Of a stretch of DNA of 64,000 nucleotides, positions 32,729 to 43,778 are shown piece by piece. Source of the DNA: Botryosphaeria dothidea (lineage: Eukaryota; Ascomycota; Dothideomycetes; Botryosphaeriales; Botryosphaeriaceae); assembly GCA_011503125.2 (NCBI GenBank), contig WWBZ02000022.1:3844001-3908000 (forward strand). The letters run 5' to 3'. The notes beneath the pieces are model-generated. The model searched no databases, had not been told where the DNA came from, and was given only the letters and a program-made list of their open reading frames with translations. Each line of letters opens with the position of its first letter. The stretch's first letter is position 1. The position numbers and the translations under genes are program-made.

Positions 32729-34834
32729 CTATCGGCGACTTCATGAGGTTAACTTGAGATCAACATTCCTGGATCATGAATTACATACCCATACGCGGCA
32801 GCGACACGCGGTTGCTTTCGCTTGAAACGCTTGGCATAATCATCCTCTTGTCTCTGCGGGGACTCCGCTTCCTCGTAACTCCGTTTTCTCCCAGCGCTAC
32901 TGTCAGCTCTGTAAAGCCTAGGCTTCTGCGGCTCCGCAGAATTTGGATTGAAAGGATCGTTGTCCTCCATATGGAAATCCGAGCCCGTAGCAGTGTGTTG
33001 GCTATTTTCGGAGCGTGCAGGGCTTTGGCGTCTGTCACCATTTCTCACTGGCGCCTGGTCGACTCTCCAAGAATCGTGAGATGGAGATTGCTGACGCTGT
33101 AGAGGCGGTGGTGGTAGCGACGGTGAGTGTAAGCTAGAAGTTGGTGCCCCTTGTGACGAATGGCGGCCACGAGGGCCGGACCCGTTTTGGTGCGTGGGGG
33201 GCAGATGTCTTGAGTGCATATATTCTTCGTATGGCCTGGGTTCATCAGCCTTGCCGGAGGTTGGGAGGATAAAAACTTACCGGTCATGATCAGTGCTTCC
33301 CCGCTTACTCCCTTTCTGGGGATGTGGTGGCAGGTGTGCTGGACTAGGCAGAGGTTTGACTGGCTTCGGCGAGCCTGTCACACCCAGTGAAGCTAAAAGC
33401 GCTTCCTGCGCATCATCTCGCGAAACAGGCGTTGGGGTCGATCGGTTGTTACCAGATTCTGTCGAGTCGCCAGCTGTTTGTTCGGATGACAACGCTTGCT
33501 CAAGGTTGTCCATAACATTCCAGTCGGAATCCTGCCTCCCGTCTCTTGCTCTGTTCTCCTCAATAATTGGATATGGATTCTCCCCTTCAGGATCAGGCCG
33601 ATCTCTATTAGCCAGGACATCCTCCAGTGCCACGATATCCGAAGCCTTGGGAAACTCGTAAAAAATAGAGTCATGCTTGACCGAGTCCCATTCGTCCGTT
33701 TGCCTCACGTCCAGGAATGCCTCATGGGCATTATCGGGAGCGAAGTACTTCGACACTGCATCGCCATTGCCAATCTTCGGCGGTTCCGGTTCTGCGGCTA
33801 CCTCCTCGGCTTTGTTAAAGTCTGATGGTAAAGCCAGAGTTATCTCGTTTGCTGGATGCCATGTAATGACGCCTAGGCTGAAATCCGGTTCGACAGGCTC
33901 GTTCGCCTTGGGCCAAATCGCACCATCGAAATCGGTCTGATCCCATTCATCAAGTCCAAGATTGATGGTGTAAGCCTCGGATTGGTACAGCCTCTGAGCC
34001 TCTGGAACGGCCTGGGTATCTATGCTCGCGGTGCGAGTGTTTCGACGAGATTTTGAGGGCCGCGAACTTTGGCTCGGAGAGGAATGGCCGGTGCCGGATG
34101 GCACGGTCGTGGTGGGAGAGATGGCAGAATCAGGCGGAGGCGGAGGAAGGGATCCAGAATGACTGCTTGGCGGAAATGTCGGGGACTGCTGCCAACCATT
34201 GGGTGGATAAGCTGGTTGTGCACTGGATGCGTCGGGAGGTGGAGGCGGCGGCTGTTGATACCCTTGCTGCTGATACCCTTGAGGCGGGGGATAACCAGGT
34301 AGTGGTTGCCATCCTGGCTGATAACCTTGGGGTGGCTGCTGGTATCCTTGGTATCCCTGCTGATAGGACTGGGGCGGATAGTTCTGTGGCGGTTGCTGAT
34401 AGCCTTGTGGGGGATATTGGCCTGGACCGTATGGAAGTGGAGCTGATGGCGGCTGGGGGGGCCGGTAGCCCGGCGGAGGAGGATAGCGGGTGATTACAGG
34501 GTTACCTTTCCGCTTTGGTGGATAGGTGGTCGGGGCGCTTTTGGAAATTGATTAGTTGGGGAAGGGCCAAAACAGAATTTGGCGAGATTAAGAAATGGAA
34601 TGAAGATGAGAGGAGTATGCGCGGACAGTCGCACAAACGCCGAAGAATTTCCAGTAAACTCGACGGAAAGACTCACCTGACTGGTTGGCTCTGAGGTGGG
34701 GCGCTTTGCTGGTAAAGCGTGTGAGGATACGGTGGTTGGCCATACGGCGGGTGTTGGGCATAGGGCTGCTGGGCGTACGGCGGCGCTGCCTGGTACGGCG
34801 GAGCGCTACCGGCCGATGGAGCACTCCACGACAT
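32729..34834 (-). CDS. Uncharacterised Pro/Gln/Tyr-rich protein, 623 aa
   Basis: Four exons: 34834..34677, 34537..33281, 33235..32789, 32738..32729, total 1872 nt. The last exon is only 10 nt and yields the C-terminus AAAYGRR; its 50-nt intron has GTATGT and AG ends. The first splice joins to SAPTTYPPKRKGNPVITRYP. The N-terminal third is a disordered Pro/Gln/Gly/Tyr repeat (units like QGYQQPP). The middle holds conserved-looking ordered text: LGLDEWDQTDFDGAIWPKAN, FSLGVITWHPANEITLAL, KYFAPDNAHEAFLDVRQTDE, HDSIFYEFP. The C-terminal part is Ser/Pro/Arg-rich with a basic cluster KRFKRKQPRV, a possible nuclear signal. I know no function. A prion-like N-terminus and basic tail would suit an RNA- or chromatin-associated protein, by inference only. 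Divergent from Ppg1. Confidence 0.78.
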
Positions 34835-35689
34835 GTGGCCGGCGCCGTGGCGATCGGCGTGTCAGCAGACGGCGACGGGTGCTGGTCGGAAGACGTCGAA
34901 AGGCGGCGGCCGAATGCAAGAAGGAGAGTTAACAGCAGATGGCCTTGGAGGCGGCGGGCGGGTTGATGCGGTGATGGGGCGCGCACACGAGCCGAGCGAC
35001 GAAATTGACGAAGTCCCCCAGAGCTACCGCATCGCGGTCCAGGACCACGAACAAGAGAAGGAAAGCGAGTGACGATGGGATTGTGGGCAGTGAAGAAAGC
35101 CAATTTCTCAGGAGAGCGGAGGATCAATGCGGGAGATGAAGAGTTGAACGGCGGAGGGCGAGGCGGAGAAGAGCCAAATCCAAATTGAGCTCAAGAGGGA
35201 AGGAAGTCCAAGAGAGCAGGGGTGGCTCGCCGATATCAAGCGTGAATTGACGACAATTGCACCCCGGCCGGGCAGCGGAAGACATGGAAAGCAGCGTGGG
35301 AGGCGGCGGTAGTCGATCCTGGGATTATTATTGCGGTAGTGCGCGAGAGCAGTGCGGACGCGTGCTGGAGGTCGAGTCCGCCGAGCGTTTGAGGCCGCGC
35401 AACAGACGGGACGGGAATCTTTGGGCAATCACGTGCAGCTCCCGCAGCTGTGGGCCGCGAAGCTAGTCGGCGTGCATGCAGGCGACGTCGATTCTCTGCT
35501 TCGCCAGGTCTTTCATCCATCTGACTCCAAGCCCCCGCCGCCCCGACACGGCCATGCCCTCTTGACGCCCCGGCCAGAATGCTTCCGCGGCGCACGCGAA
35601 TGCTGTCTCTCGCTGCTACCTAGTCCTGCGCCCGCCCGAGCCCGCCCCGCGCGCGCAACCCTCCGCCCACCGACGACGACGACAGCATC
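34835..35689. promoter_or_regulatory. Divergent promoter region of Pro/Gln-rich protein and Ppg1 genes
   Basis: 855 bp between opposing start codons. GC-rich frames (for example 35236-35595 minus) are Arg/Ala-rich chance frames. No gene seen; no specific site assigned. Confidence 0.4.
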
Positions 35690-36815
35690 ATGCCAGGCCT
35701 CCCGGGTAACCCTCCAGCGCCGCCGCCGCCGGTCCGTTCAATCCGCTGACACGCTCCTCACAGCGACCGTCGACCTCGATGAGTGCATAGCTCGCCTCTA
35801 CAAGAAGGAGCTCCTCGCCGACTCCGTTATCGAGGCCATATGCGCCAAGGCGAAGGAGCTCCTGATGAAGGAGAGTAACGTTGTGCACATTGACGCGCCC
35901 GTCACCGTCGTTGGAGACATCCACGGCCAATTCTTTGACATGATAGAAATCTTCCGAATTGGAGGCTTCTGCCCGGACACAAACTATCTCTTCCTTGGTG
36001 CGTGCTCCGCTACCGGCCCGCGCTTTTGACATCCTGAGCCCGGGCCGCTTGTGACGCAGCTCGGCCGCTCTCACAGACGCTCGTACTGATGGAAATCCCT
36101 CCTCGCAGGTGACTACGTCGACCGCGGCCTTTTTAGCGTCGAAACCATCTCGCTCCTCGTCTGCCTCAAGCTGCGCTATCCGCACCGCGTCCACCTCATC
36201 CGCGGCAACCACGAGTCGCGCGGCGTGACGCAGTCGTACGGCTTCTACACCGAATGCTCGCGCAAGTACGGCAACGCCAACGTGTGGCACTACTTCACCG
36301 ACATGTTCGACTTCCTGACGCTCTCGGTCGTCATCAACAACCAGATCTTCTGCGTGCACGGCGGCCTGTCGCCCAGCATCCACTCCATCGACCAGATCAA
36401 GATCATCGACCGCTTCCGCGAGATCCCCCACGAGGGCCCCATGGCCGACCTCGTCTGGAGCGACCCAGACAGCGAGCGCGACGAGTTCAGCCTCAGCCCC
36501 CGCGGCGCCGGCTACACCTTCGGCGCCCAGGTCGTCAAAAAGTTCCTCGAGGTCAACGGCATGTCGCACATCCTACGCGCCCACCAGCTCTGCCAGGAGG
36601 GCTACCAGGTCCTGTACGACGACCGCCTCAGCACCGTTTGGAGTGCCCCCAATTACTGCTACCGCTGCGGCAACATGGCCAGCGTGCTCGAGGTCAGCGA
36701 CACGGGCGAGCGCTTCTTCAACGTTTTCGATGCCGCGCCGGAGAATGACGTGCATAGAGCTGAGCAACAGCAGCAACAACAAGGAAAAGAAGTCCAGACG
36801 GAGTATTTCTTGTAA
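35690..36815 (+). CDS. PPG1: PP2A-like serine/threonine phosphatase catalytic subunit, Ppg1 type
   Basis: Three exons: 35690..35705, 35764..35997, 36109..36815, total 957 nt (318 aa); introns 58 and 111 nt. The metallophosphatase motifs are complete: GDIHGQF (about 56-62), GDYVDRG (84-90, formed by the second splice), RGNHESR, the [11 protein letters not shown] block with its metal-binding His, and [11 protein letters not shown]. The start [20 protein letters not shown], then [17 protein letters not shown], matches Ppg1 better than PP2A, PP4 or PP6. The C-terminus ends EYFL, the PP2A-type tail that is methylated and binds regulators, preceded by a short Gln run ([11 protein letters not shown]). 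In fungi Ppg1 works with a STRIPAK/Far-like complex (family knowledge). Confidence 0.93.
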
Positions 36816-37296
36816 TGTGTACAGCCGGAATTGTATTCAGTTCACGGCGTTTGATGGCTTACGGCTGCATGAGATATCACGGGCATTAATGGCGCAATGC
36901 GAGCAATGCGAGTATGGGGAAGCAGGTGACGGATACCATGTGTAGTGACTGAGAATCGTAGTCCTCAATCTGACACTTGAATCTACGCGGTGAATCTCGT
37001 TACCAGACCTTTCACAAGATTTCTGCCGCGCGAAATTATAGAAACTCGCCCGCGAGCTTCGTTAATAGCAGGGCTAATTCGACTTTACTTATGGGAATTT
37101 GAAGCAGTCATGAGGATGAACATCTCTATTTTGAGAATATGTATTTAGATAGATGCTGCGACCTCTAGGTACTTATCGCCATGTTCGGAGGCTCAGAATT
37201 CCGATTGCTTTCACACAGCTGGAGGAATGAGGCAAGCCTTCGAGCAGCCATCGTACTTTCACGTAGTGAACACCATAGACACGAAATGTGGAGCTT
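36816..37296. other. Intergenic region, about 480 bp
   Basis: 3' flank of Ppg1 up to the LINE insertion; A/T-rich, no gene seen. Confidence 0.5.
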
Positions 37297-37312
37297 GAGA
37301 ACGGGTATCTTA
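37297..37312. repeat. Target-site duplication of the LINE, left copy
   Basis: GAGAACGGGTATCTTA, identical to 38237-38252 and directly flanking the LINE fragment. Confidence 0.9.
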
Positions 37313-37328
37313 GATAGATAGATAGATA
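37313..37328. repeat. (GATA)4 tail at the LINE 3' end
   Basis: Four GATA units directly against the left target duplication; on the element's own strand this is a TATC tail. Simple-sequence 3' tails replace poly(A) in several LINE clades. Confidence 0.75.
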
Positions 37329-37554
37329 AATTCATTTCTTCCCGATATAGCTCCCTTACGGGTCCATGCGGGGCTGGCTATCTATAGTTATTTTACACGA
37401 GGGGGAAAACCTTTTCGCCTGGCAAAAACCCCTCCTCTCTCTCTGGGCATGCTATCCTATACTAGTTCTTGTTTTTCCTTCTTACCAGTAGCGGCTGCTA
37501 TGGCAGCCCTACATTCACCTACTAGACCTATCCCTTCAGTCCTTGTCCTCGTAG

Positions 37555-38236
37555 TTATCCGGATCCTGGTGGTCCTGGTGGTCCTCCTGGTTCCTCTTCC
37601 TGGTTGTCCTCCTGGATTAGTTCCCTTGCCAGGCTGAATTGCTTGAGCAGCCCTAGGCGTAAGAACCAGTCTGTTGCTGCTTTGATTCCCTTCTTCGTTG
37701 AGAGGAGGGAATAGTAGTCCGTAGTCCCTGCCCTTTGGAGCATCTGTGCCCTGCCCTGTTGGAAGTGGGGGCAGAAGAGGAGGATGTGCTTTGGGGTTTG
37801 TCTATGCCAGCCGCATGGACAGGCAGGGCTAGGGTGTCCTGGCACCTTGCGCCTAGAGAGGAAGTCCTCCAGTCCAATATGCTCAGTACGCAGTAGAGTG
37901 GCGAGTGTGCTCTGTGGCTTAGACAGTTCGCTGTGAATTTGTCGAATCTTTGGGTTCCACTGTGTGCTTTGGGCTACTGGCTTATCTTGCCTTCCTTGGC
38001 TGGTAAACTTTGTCCATCTCTTCTTCCACTTGTTCCTATATGCTATGCGTAGTCTTGTTCGCTCCGGAAGACTCTGGTAGGTAGGGGGGCAGTAGTTAAG
38101 GAGGGCTGTTGCTCTTTCTCTAAGCAGAGTTCTTCTGGCTGGGCCGGCTGTGCCTCTGGTGCCTAGTGTGGCCCGGGCTATCTCTTTAATGCTCTGGCAA
38201 GTGTCCTCTACCACCATTGCCACTGGGCCATCCCTA
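37555..38236 (-). pseudogene. C-terminal fragment of LINE reverse transcriptase/RNase H polyprotein
   Basis: Frame open from the truncation point to a stop at 37555. It contains the tail typical of Tad-like ORF2: LLRTEHIGLEDFLSRRKVPG followed by a zinc-knuckle-like CPCGWHRQTPKHILLFC. The reverse transcriptase domain itself is absent, and no ATG drives the frame (its first codon after the junction region is not ATG), so no functional product is expected. The frame ends in a Gly/Pro run. Confidence 0.85.
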
Positions 38237-38252
38237 GAGAACGGGTATCTTA
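38237..38252. repeat. Target-site duplication of the LINE, right copy
   Basis: Second identical copy of GAGAACGGGTATCTTA; the native sequence continues as ATTATCTGC. Confidence 0.9.
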
Positions 38253-38484
38253 ATTATCTGCTTAACCCGTAAGGACAATTCTGTCCCGGTTCAAGTACGT
38301 ATGAATGCTACAGGGCATCCTGCTAAACGCCTAATCCAGACTAGTCCATCATGCCTCCCACCTACCCTTTCCCATGCAAACCTTTAGAAGATACACCAAT
38401 CAACGCCAATAGCCTTGTGCCAGCGCCATGCTAAAGCCCTAAAAAGCAAGTTCCCATTCATGGAATTAATGGGACAATAGACCC

Positions 38485-39707
38485 TCAGTCCCTCATCGCA
38501 TCCGCTTCTCCATTACCATTGTTCATTAGTTCGTCATCATCGTCGTCGGCCGTCTTCTCGGAGTCCAGCCCCAAGCTCAGGGTCGGCGGGATATCCTTGC
38601 GCGCCTCTCTTGCCTTCTGCTCTGACCATGCCCGCAGCCGCACCAGCTGCTTGATACGAGCCTCGCGACTAGCACCCTGGCTGGCTAAGATAGCTTCATT
38701 CACCCTTGTTGCGACCGTTTGCCGGAGCGAGGGGTCCAGCAGCTGCGCGAGCGGTGGTGCCAGATTCTCAGGCGGGAAGATTAGAAGCGCCATAGTGCGT
38801 TCGAGGTCTTCGAGAAACTCTTGGTTCGTTGGAGCACGGGGTGCCAACTCAGACGTCGCGAACGTGAGCGCCGGCGTGATGTCGGCATTCGGGCTCGACA
38901 TACATTTTCGAATTAGCTCGATCAGCTGCAGGCGGAGTAGCGCGAAATGCAATGCCGAGTCATGATCGAGGATCTACGCCAAAGAGTTAGCTTCAGCTTT
39001 GGGCAATGAATAACAGATTATGACGTAAATATTGTGTTGGATCATTCTAAGGTTTGAAGGTTTTGTTTATCATCAACACCCGGAGGTGGTTATGTGTGGT
39101 GCATGATACTTCGATAATCATATCAAGGGTACGAGAGGTGGTAGGGTTGTTGCGCACTGACCTGAGGATTGAGATCGTTGATCTTGTGAATGGCCGACTC
39201 AATGTTCCCAGCATGAATAGCATTTCTTATATCGACGCGCTCTTGTATCGACTGCGGCTCGGCGCCATGCGGGATGTTGGCTTCCATCGCGAATCGCTTT
39301 GCTGCCATGGGATAACCCTCGCTGACCAGATAGTCCATGATGACGTGGTTGATATCCCTGTTGGAACCTTTAGGTTAGCAGCGGCGACTTCTCCAACAGC
39401 GTCATGCTGTGTAAACAAAATAGTGGAAGAAGTTCGCCAGTATCAGAAACAAGTAAATTTGGTCTCCACATTGGATTTCGGAGAGATTCCCAACTTGATA
39501 TAAACACATCATGGAAAAGGCGGGGCAAGGCAAAGTGCGACATGAGAGATTGGGAAAGGGAGGAGACGTACGACTTGGAGGGCTTGATCGCGTCGACGCG
39601 TGAATCAAAACCATGGCGGCCGGTCGGCGTAGCCGCTGATACCACGGTGGAGGAACTCTGCGTGCGTCAGAACGGGACGGATCGGAGTGAGGCGGGGAAC
39701 GTACCAT
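38485..39707 (-). CDS. GID8: GID/CTLH ubiquitin ligase complex subunit Gid8
   Basis: Four exons: 39707..39705 (ATG only), 39657..39572, 39357..39162, 38973..38485, total 774 nt (257 aa). The first exon is just the start codon, joined by a 47-nt intron (GTACGT..CGCAG) to AGT TCC TCC, giving MSSSTVVSAATPTGRHGFDS. The next introns are 214 and 188 nt, longer than average here. Domain order: LisH (SDINHVIMDYLVSEGYPMAA), CTLH (RVDIRNAIHAGNIESAIHKI, NDLNPQILDHDSALHFAL) and CRA (FATSELAPRAPTNQEFLEDL). Gid8 is a scaffold of the ligase that degrades gluconeogenic enzymes after glucose return. The C-terminus is an acidic tail. There is no other in-frame ATG before the LisH motif. Confidence 0.9.
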
Positions 39708-40102
39708 TGTGGTTGAGGTTGCAGGTCCTTACTCTATCGCATGTCCATCGGTCATCTCCGCGCTGGCCTGAAGCTCAAGACAGCGAAGAGAGAGGCAGGC
39801 AGCGTGGCGGAGAATGGAGGATGTGGGTTGGGGAGGGCTGGTTGTTGTGCGAGGAAGGGCTGATGTGGGAAGTCGCGAAGGAGAAAACCCTCTGCCGAGA
39901 ACGGTCACGTGTCGGTCGGGCCCGCCCTTGGACCTGGGCTTGGACCACGACCTCGAGTCCACCGTGAACATTTTTAGTCATTGCGCTGCAGGGTGCAGGA
40001 CCCTATCGCCGCTCGCCTGTTTCTCATATCTCCCCGTCAGCACTATGTTCTCTTAGCCCGCCTTCCTTACTCCCCGAGTGCAACCAGCGCCAACCTTGCA
40101 GA
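39708..40102. promoter_or_regulatory. Divergent promoter region of Gid8 and uridine kinase genes
   Basis: 395 bp between opposing start codons. A CACGTG hexamer lies near 39905; not otherwise assigned. Confidence 0.35.
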
Positions 40103-41777
40103 ATGAGTACCGTCCAGCGAGCCCATTATTCCCCGCCGTGGGCCAACACCAGCATTATCGGCGTTGCTGGTAGTTCCGGTTCAGGAAAGACGACCCTGTC
40201 CCTGGCGATCATCTCCGCCCTGAACCTGCCATGGGTCGTGATCCTCTCCATGGTGCGTGTAGAAGGCCGCCTGCCGCTGCCCGCGTGACAGCTTACCAAT
40301 TTGCCTCTAGGACTCGTTCTACAAGCCGTTGACGCCAGAGCAGTCGGCTAAGGCTTTCAGAAATGAATATGACTTCGACGCCCCGGAGGCCATCGACTTT
40401 GATCTTCTGGTCGAAGTCTTGCGCGATGTCAGGCAGGGGTAAGACACCCAAGCACTCGCTTCACGCCTCGCGAAAGTCTTGTCCAGTAGATTTTTCCCTT
40501 TCATCGCTCTCTGCAGCACTGCTCGATTTTGCAAGCCAGTAGCATGCTAACCAACATGAAGTAAGAAGGTTGAGGTTCCTGTGTATTCGTTCGAGAAACA
40601 TCAGCGCCAGGACAAGACAACCTCTATCTACTCTCCCCATGTCCTCATTCTCGAAGGCATTTTTGCTCTGCATGACCAGCGTGTGTTGGATTTGCTGGAT
40701 CTGAAAGTCAGTTGCTCTGCATGCCCTCTTTCCTGATTAAGAAACTAAAGACTTGCAGATTTTTGCGGATGCTGAACCGGATTTGTGTCTTTCCAGAAGA
40801 CGTGAGTACGGCCAGGACTTTACGGAGAAGGAATTCTGACCGAGTTCTGAACAGTTGTCCGCGATGTGAAGAGCCGAGGCCGTGACATCGAAGGTTGCAT
40901 CAAGCAATGGTTTCTCTTTGTGAAGCCCAACTTTCACCGTTACGTTGCGCCTCAGCGAGAAGTTGCCGGTAAACCTTTTCCCAACCAGGCCACAGGAACC
41001 TTTGAGCTAAAATATGCAGATCTTATCGTGCCACGTGGTGTCGAGAACAAGGTTGCCATTTCCATGGTCACGGACCGCATCCACAAAATCCTCACTCTCA
41101 AATCAAGAATGCACCAAGCCGAGCTCAAGCGTCTCGGAAAACTTGCAGAGGAGGCGCCACTCTCACCCAACGTCATTGTGCTTCCAGAAACCAGACAGAA
41201 CCGGGCGATCCACACACTCTTGATCAACCCTGCCCTGGACCGGGAGAACTTCATCTTCTATTTTGATCGTATCTGTGCGTTACTGATTGAGGAGTCTCTT
41301 GTGTGCATGAATTTCGATGTGATCGATGTCACCACTCCCATGAACACAGTCTACAGAGGCTTGAAGCCCACTGGAGAAACGAGTGCAGTAACTGTTCTCC
41401 GCGGAGGCAGTGCATTGGAGAGAGCCTTCAGAAGAGTACTGCCCGATTCTAGGAACGGCAGAATCCTCATTCAGACCAACTACCGGACGGGAGAACCAGA
41501 ATTGCACTACAGGGCCCTTCCGAAGGACATCGAGAAACATGAGCGTGTACTCCTGTTGGACACACAAATGTCGAGTGGGGGTGCAGCGCTGATGGCTGTC
41601 AAGATCCTTGTTGATCATGGAGTTCCGGAAAAGAACATCGTTTTCGTTGCGTACATGGCTGGCAAGATGGGCGTGGGAAGACTTATGCATGTGTTTCCGG
41701 ATATCAGAGTGGTCATCGGACGGTGGGTCGATGACTATGAGGAGAGGTGGGTGGAGAAGAGATATTTTGGGCACTGA
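40103..41777 (+). CDS. URK1: Uridine kinase with uracil phosphoribosyltransferase-like domain
   Basis: Five exons: 40103..40252, 40311..40438, 40562..40706, 40759..40801, 40855..41777, total 1389 nt (462 aa); introns 52-123 nt. The N-terminal half is a uridine/cytidine kinase: P-loop GSSGSGKT (residues 23-30), DSFYKPL, KKVEVPVYSFEKHQRQ, ILEGIFALHD, RDVKSRGRDIEG. The C-terminal half is UPRT-like: TLLINPALDRENFIFYFDRI-type text and the PRPP loop LLLDTQMSSGGAAL. It phosphorylates uridine and cytidine in pyrimidine salvage. The PRPP loop reads DTQMSSGG where active UPRTs have DPMLATGG, so activity of this half is doubtful, as in other UCK-like fusions. Some exons are very short (43 nt). Confidence 0.92.
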
Positions 41778-42481
41778 TACATGGAATGTAAGAAATCAAG
41801 CAAAGTATTGGTGAGTACATGAAGTATAGAAACCAGAAACAGACACGAAAACGAATGGCAGCAACGTCTCAAAAGACTCGAGGCTTCACATTACTAAACC
41901 TCAGAGCTTCTGCTAAGAGCCACAGCTCTCGTATCCCGACATAGGTAGTAAACTCGGCTCCCCGGAGCCTAGTAAATTGCAGTACTTCACAGGTGTCATG
42001 TGCCCAGACATCCTGAATTGGTGCTGTTGTCTCACATGGGGGTTCATCTGCCTTCCTCATTCTCCAGGAAGTGCAATAAGGGTGTCCCCCCATTTCTGAA
42101 GCAAACAAAGAGGAGTGTTTCATGACATGCATCCGCCTGCTTCTCCCAAGATTATGGCGGCTTGGTGCATGCTGTAAATGCATCACGCATCAATGACGTA
42201 TATACCGCAGTCAAACCACGGCTGGTTCGAGCCGCTAATTGGATGGTTCGCCGTTTGCAATGATCCGACCCACTGGACAGCTCAACATGTTGGAGCGTTG
42301 CATATCCTCATGCCAACGGACAAGGTAAGGAGATAATGATGGTCAGCTCATTATTCATGCATGCAGATGTGCTGTCTGAACTCTCGACACTGTACGGTAA
42401 GACCTTGATGGAGCCCGGCGCTTTCACTTAATCCTTAAGCTTATTCAATTTGCTCCTATTCATTGATCCCACGGCATCCCC
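41778..42481. other. Intergenic region, about 700 bp
   Basis: Promoter side of the first barrel protein gene. A 104-codon minus-strand frame from ATG 42183 to 41869 has no domain. GGTTCGAGCC near 42227 resembles a tRNA B box, but no A box or foldable tRNA surrounds it. Confidence 0.45.
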
Positions 42482-43111
42482 ATGTCTCCATCACGCTACC
42501 GCAATGGCAAACAGTTGCTTCTCATACCAAAAATCAAAACCAAAGGCAATGGCCCGACAGCGTCCCTGAAGGCGACTCCGGCTCGGAAATCCATTCACCG
42601 TACTCCGTCCAACAGCTCCCTCTCCTCTACAACATCAGAGCAGGCAGACAAAGCAGCACCGCAACCGCCCGCTACCCAACCAACCCAATACAATAGCAAC
42701 GCCTGGTCTCTTTCCTTCTCCAGTTCCCACTCTATATGCAGCCGCCGTCCAGAATTTACTTCCTTCCGACCCATTGCTCCTTTGATCAATGAATCGGGTA
42801 CGGTCACCCACGGAATTGGCACTGTCTGTTTGGACATTCGCAAACACGGCGGTGAGACCAGCGAACTGATACTCACCAATGTCCTTTTCGTCCCGGACAG
42901 AGCTTTCAACACCATTGCTGGCATATCCCTCTGGGGAAAAGATGGCTCATTTCCGGATGGTACCTTTGACGAGGCGGAAGGCGTTTTGCGGGACAAGAAC
43001 GGACGGGTTGTGGCATGTTTCTCGGGAAGTGATGCTCCACAGGAGGGTTTGTGGTACTTGGAATTGGTGAAAAGGCACGCTGGATCTTTGGAACCGATTC
43101 CATCTGTGTAG
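42482..43111 (+). CDS. Stand-alone copia-type protease/beta-barrel protein A, 209 aa
   Basis: Single exon. The N-terminal 70 residues are basic and Ser/Thr/Pro-rich. From W75 comes a domain like the retropepsin barrel of Ty1/copia (TNT1-94-like) polyproteins: WSLSFSSSHSICSRRPEF, then HGIGTVCLDIR, then LILTNVLFVPDRAFNTIAGI, in the order of canonical WILDSGASSHI..., G.G.V.L and L.NVLHVP...NLLS. The catalytic Asp-Ser-Gly is replaced by Ser-Phe-Ser, so proteolysis is not expected. No gag, integrase or reverse transcriptase follows and no LTR was seen. It is paralogous to the next gene: the N-termini share IKTKGNGPTA / IKTTGRGPTA and both have W at residue 75. Function unknown; a domesticated retroelement domain is the likeliest origin. 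Confidence 0.78.
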   Translation: MSPSRYRNGKQLLLIPKIKTKGNGPTASLKATPARKSIHRTPSNSSLSSTTSEQADKAAPQPPATQPTQYNSNAWSLSFSSSHSICSRRPEFTSFRPIAPLINESGTVTHGIGTVCLDIRKHGGETSELILTNVLFVPDRAFNTIAGISLWGKDGSFPDGTFDEAEGVLRDKNGRVVACFSGSDAPQEGLWYLELVKRHAGSLEPIPSV

Positions 43112-43778
43112 GAGGGGGACCATGCTGTGTTAATTGAATGTACTGCGTCGGAAGGGACGATGGCCCTGACGAAGTCACGAATGCAGGTGAACTGATCTTG
43201 GCTTTTTGGCTCAACAAGCAGGTGGTATGAGAATGCCACTGGAATACAAATTCTCTTACAGAAAACATTGCTGAATTAGTAGTACCTTTCTAGCCATTAG
43301 GAAATTTGAGTAATATACGAAATTGAGTAGCAGACAGTACAGAGAATGAAAGCCAGTTGGGAGAATGTGGAGTGCGACACGCATCTGGCCTGCATAAGCG
43401 ACGTTTCAGATCATGCAGTTATGGGGAGAGCCTCACTTACCCAACCATTTCGCGAGCAAGAATCTCATGATGCTTCTCCTAAGCTCTGTTTTGCAATAGA
43501 AGATAATATCCGTGCGAACGTAGATGCCTACAGATGTTCAACGTTTCGGGGCGGCGTCCATGGGTTGTGCTCTGCCTCGGTGAGAGTTACTGGGGTATCC
43601 TGAGACAAGTCGTAAAGTAGTGCACTTGCCAATGGTGGAGTCGTATCATCCTTGTACCGTCGATCGCGGCGCGACTGCAAATGAGGCCCGCCGCTACGTA
43701 TATAAAATTATCGGCCCTCGCTTTGCCAATCGAAGGCCGTAGAATCTCACACCATCCACCCCGCATACCATAAGAGAC
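43112..43778. other. Intergenic region, about 670 bp
   Basis: Separates the tandem barrel-protein genes; no LTR-like repeats and no supported gene. Confidence 0.5.

Larger units (their letters stand above)
37313..38236 (-). mobile_element. 5'-truncated non-LTR retrotransposon (Tad-type LINE), 3' end
   Basis: A 924-bp insertion bounded by perfect 16-bp direct repeats. Its 3' end on the minus strand is a GATA/TATC simple repeat instead of poly(A). It carries the C-terminal end of the LINE polyprotein (37555-38236). The full element would be several kb, so about five sixths is missing at the 5' end, the usual outcome of incomplete target-primed reverse transcription. The intact duplication and open frame suggest a fairly recent insertion. 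It sits in the gap between Ppg1 and Gid8 and breaks no gene. Confidence 0.88.

Noticed and set aside
42215..42245. GGTTCGAGCC resembling a tRNA B box
   Set aside because: No A box at the proper distance and no acceptor, D or anticodon stems could be drawn on either strand.
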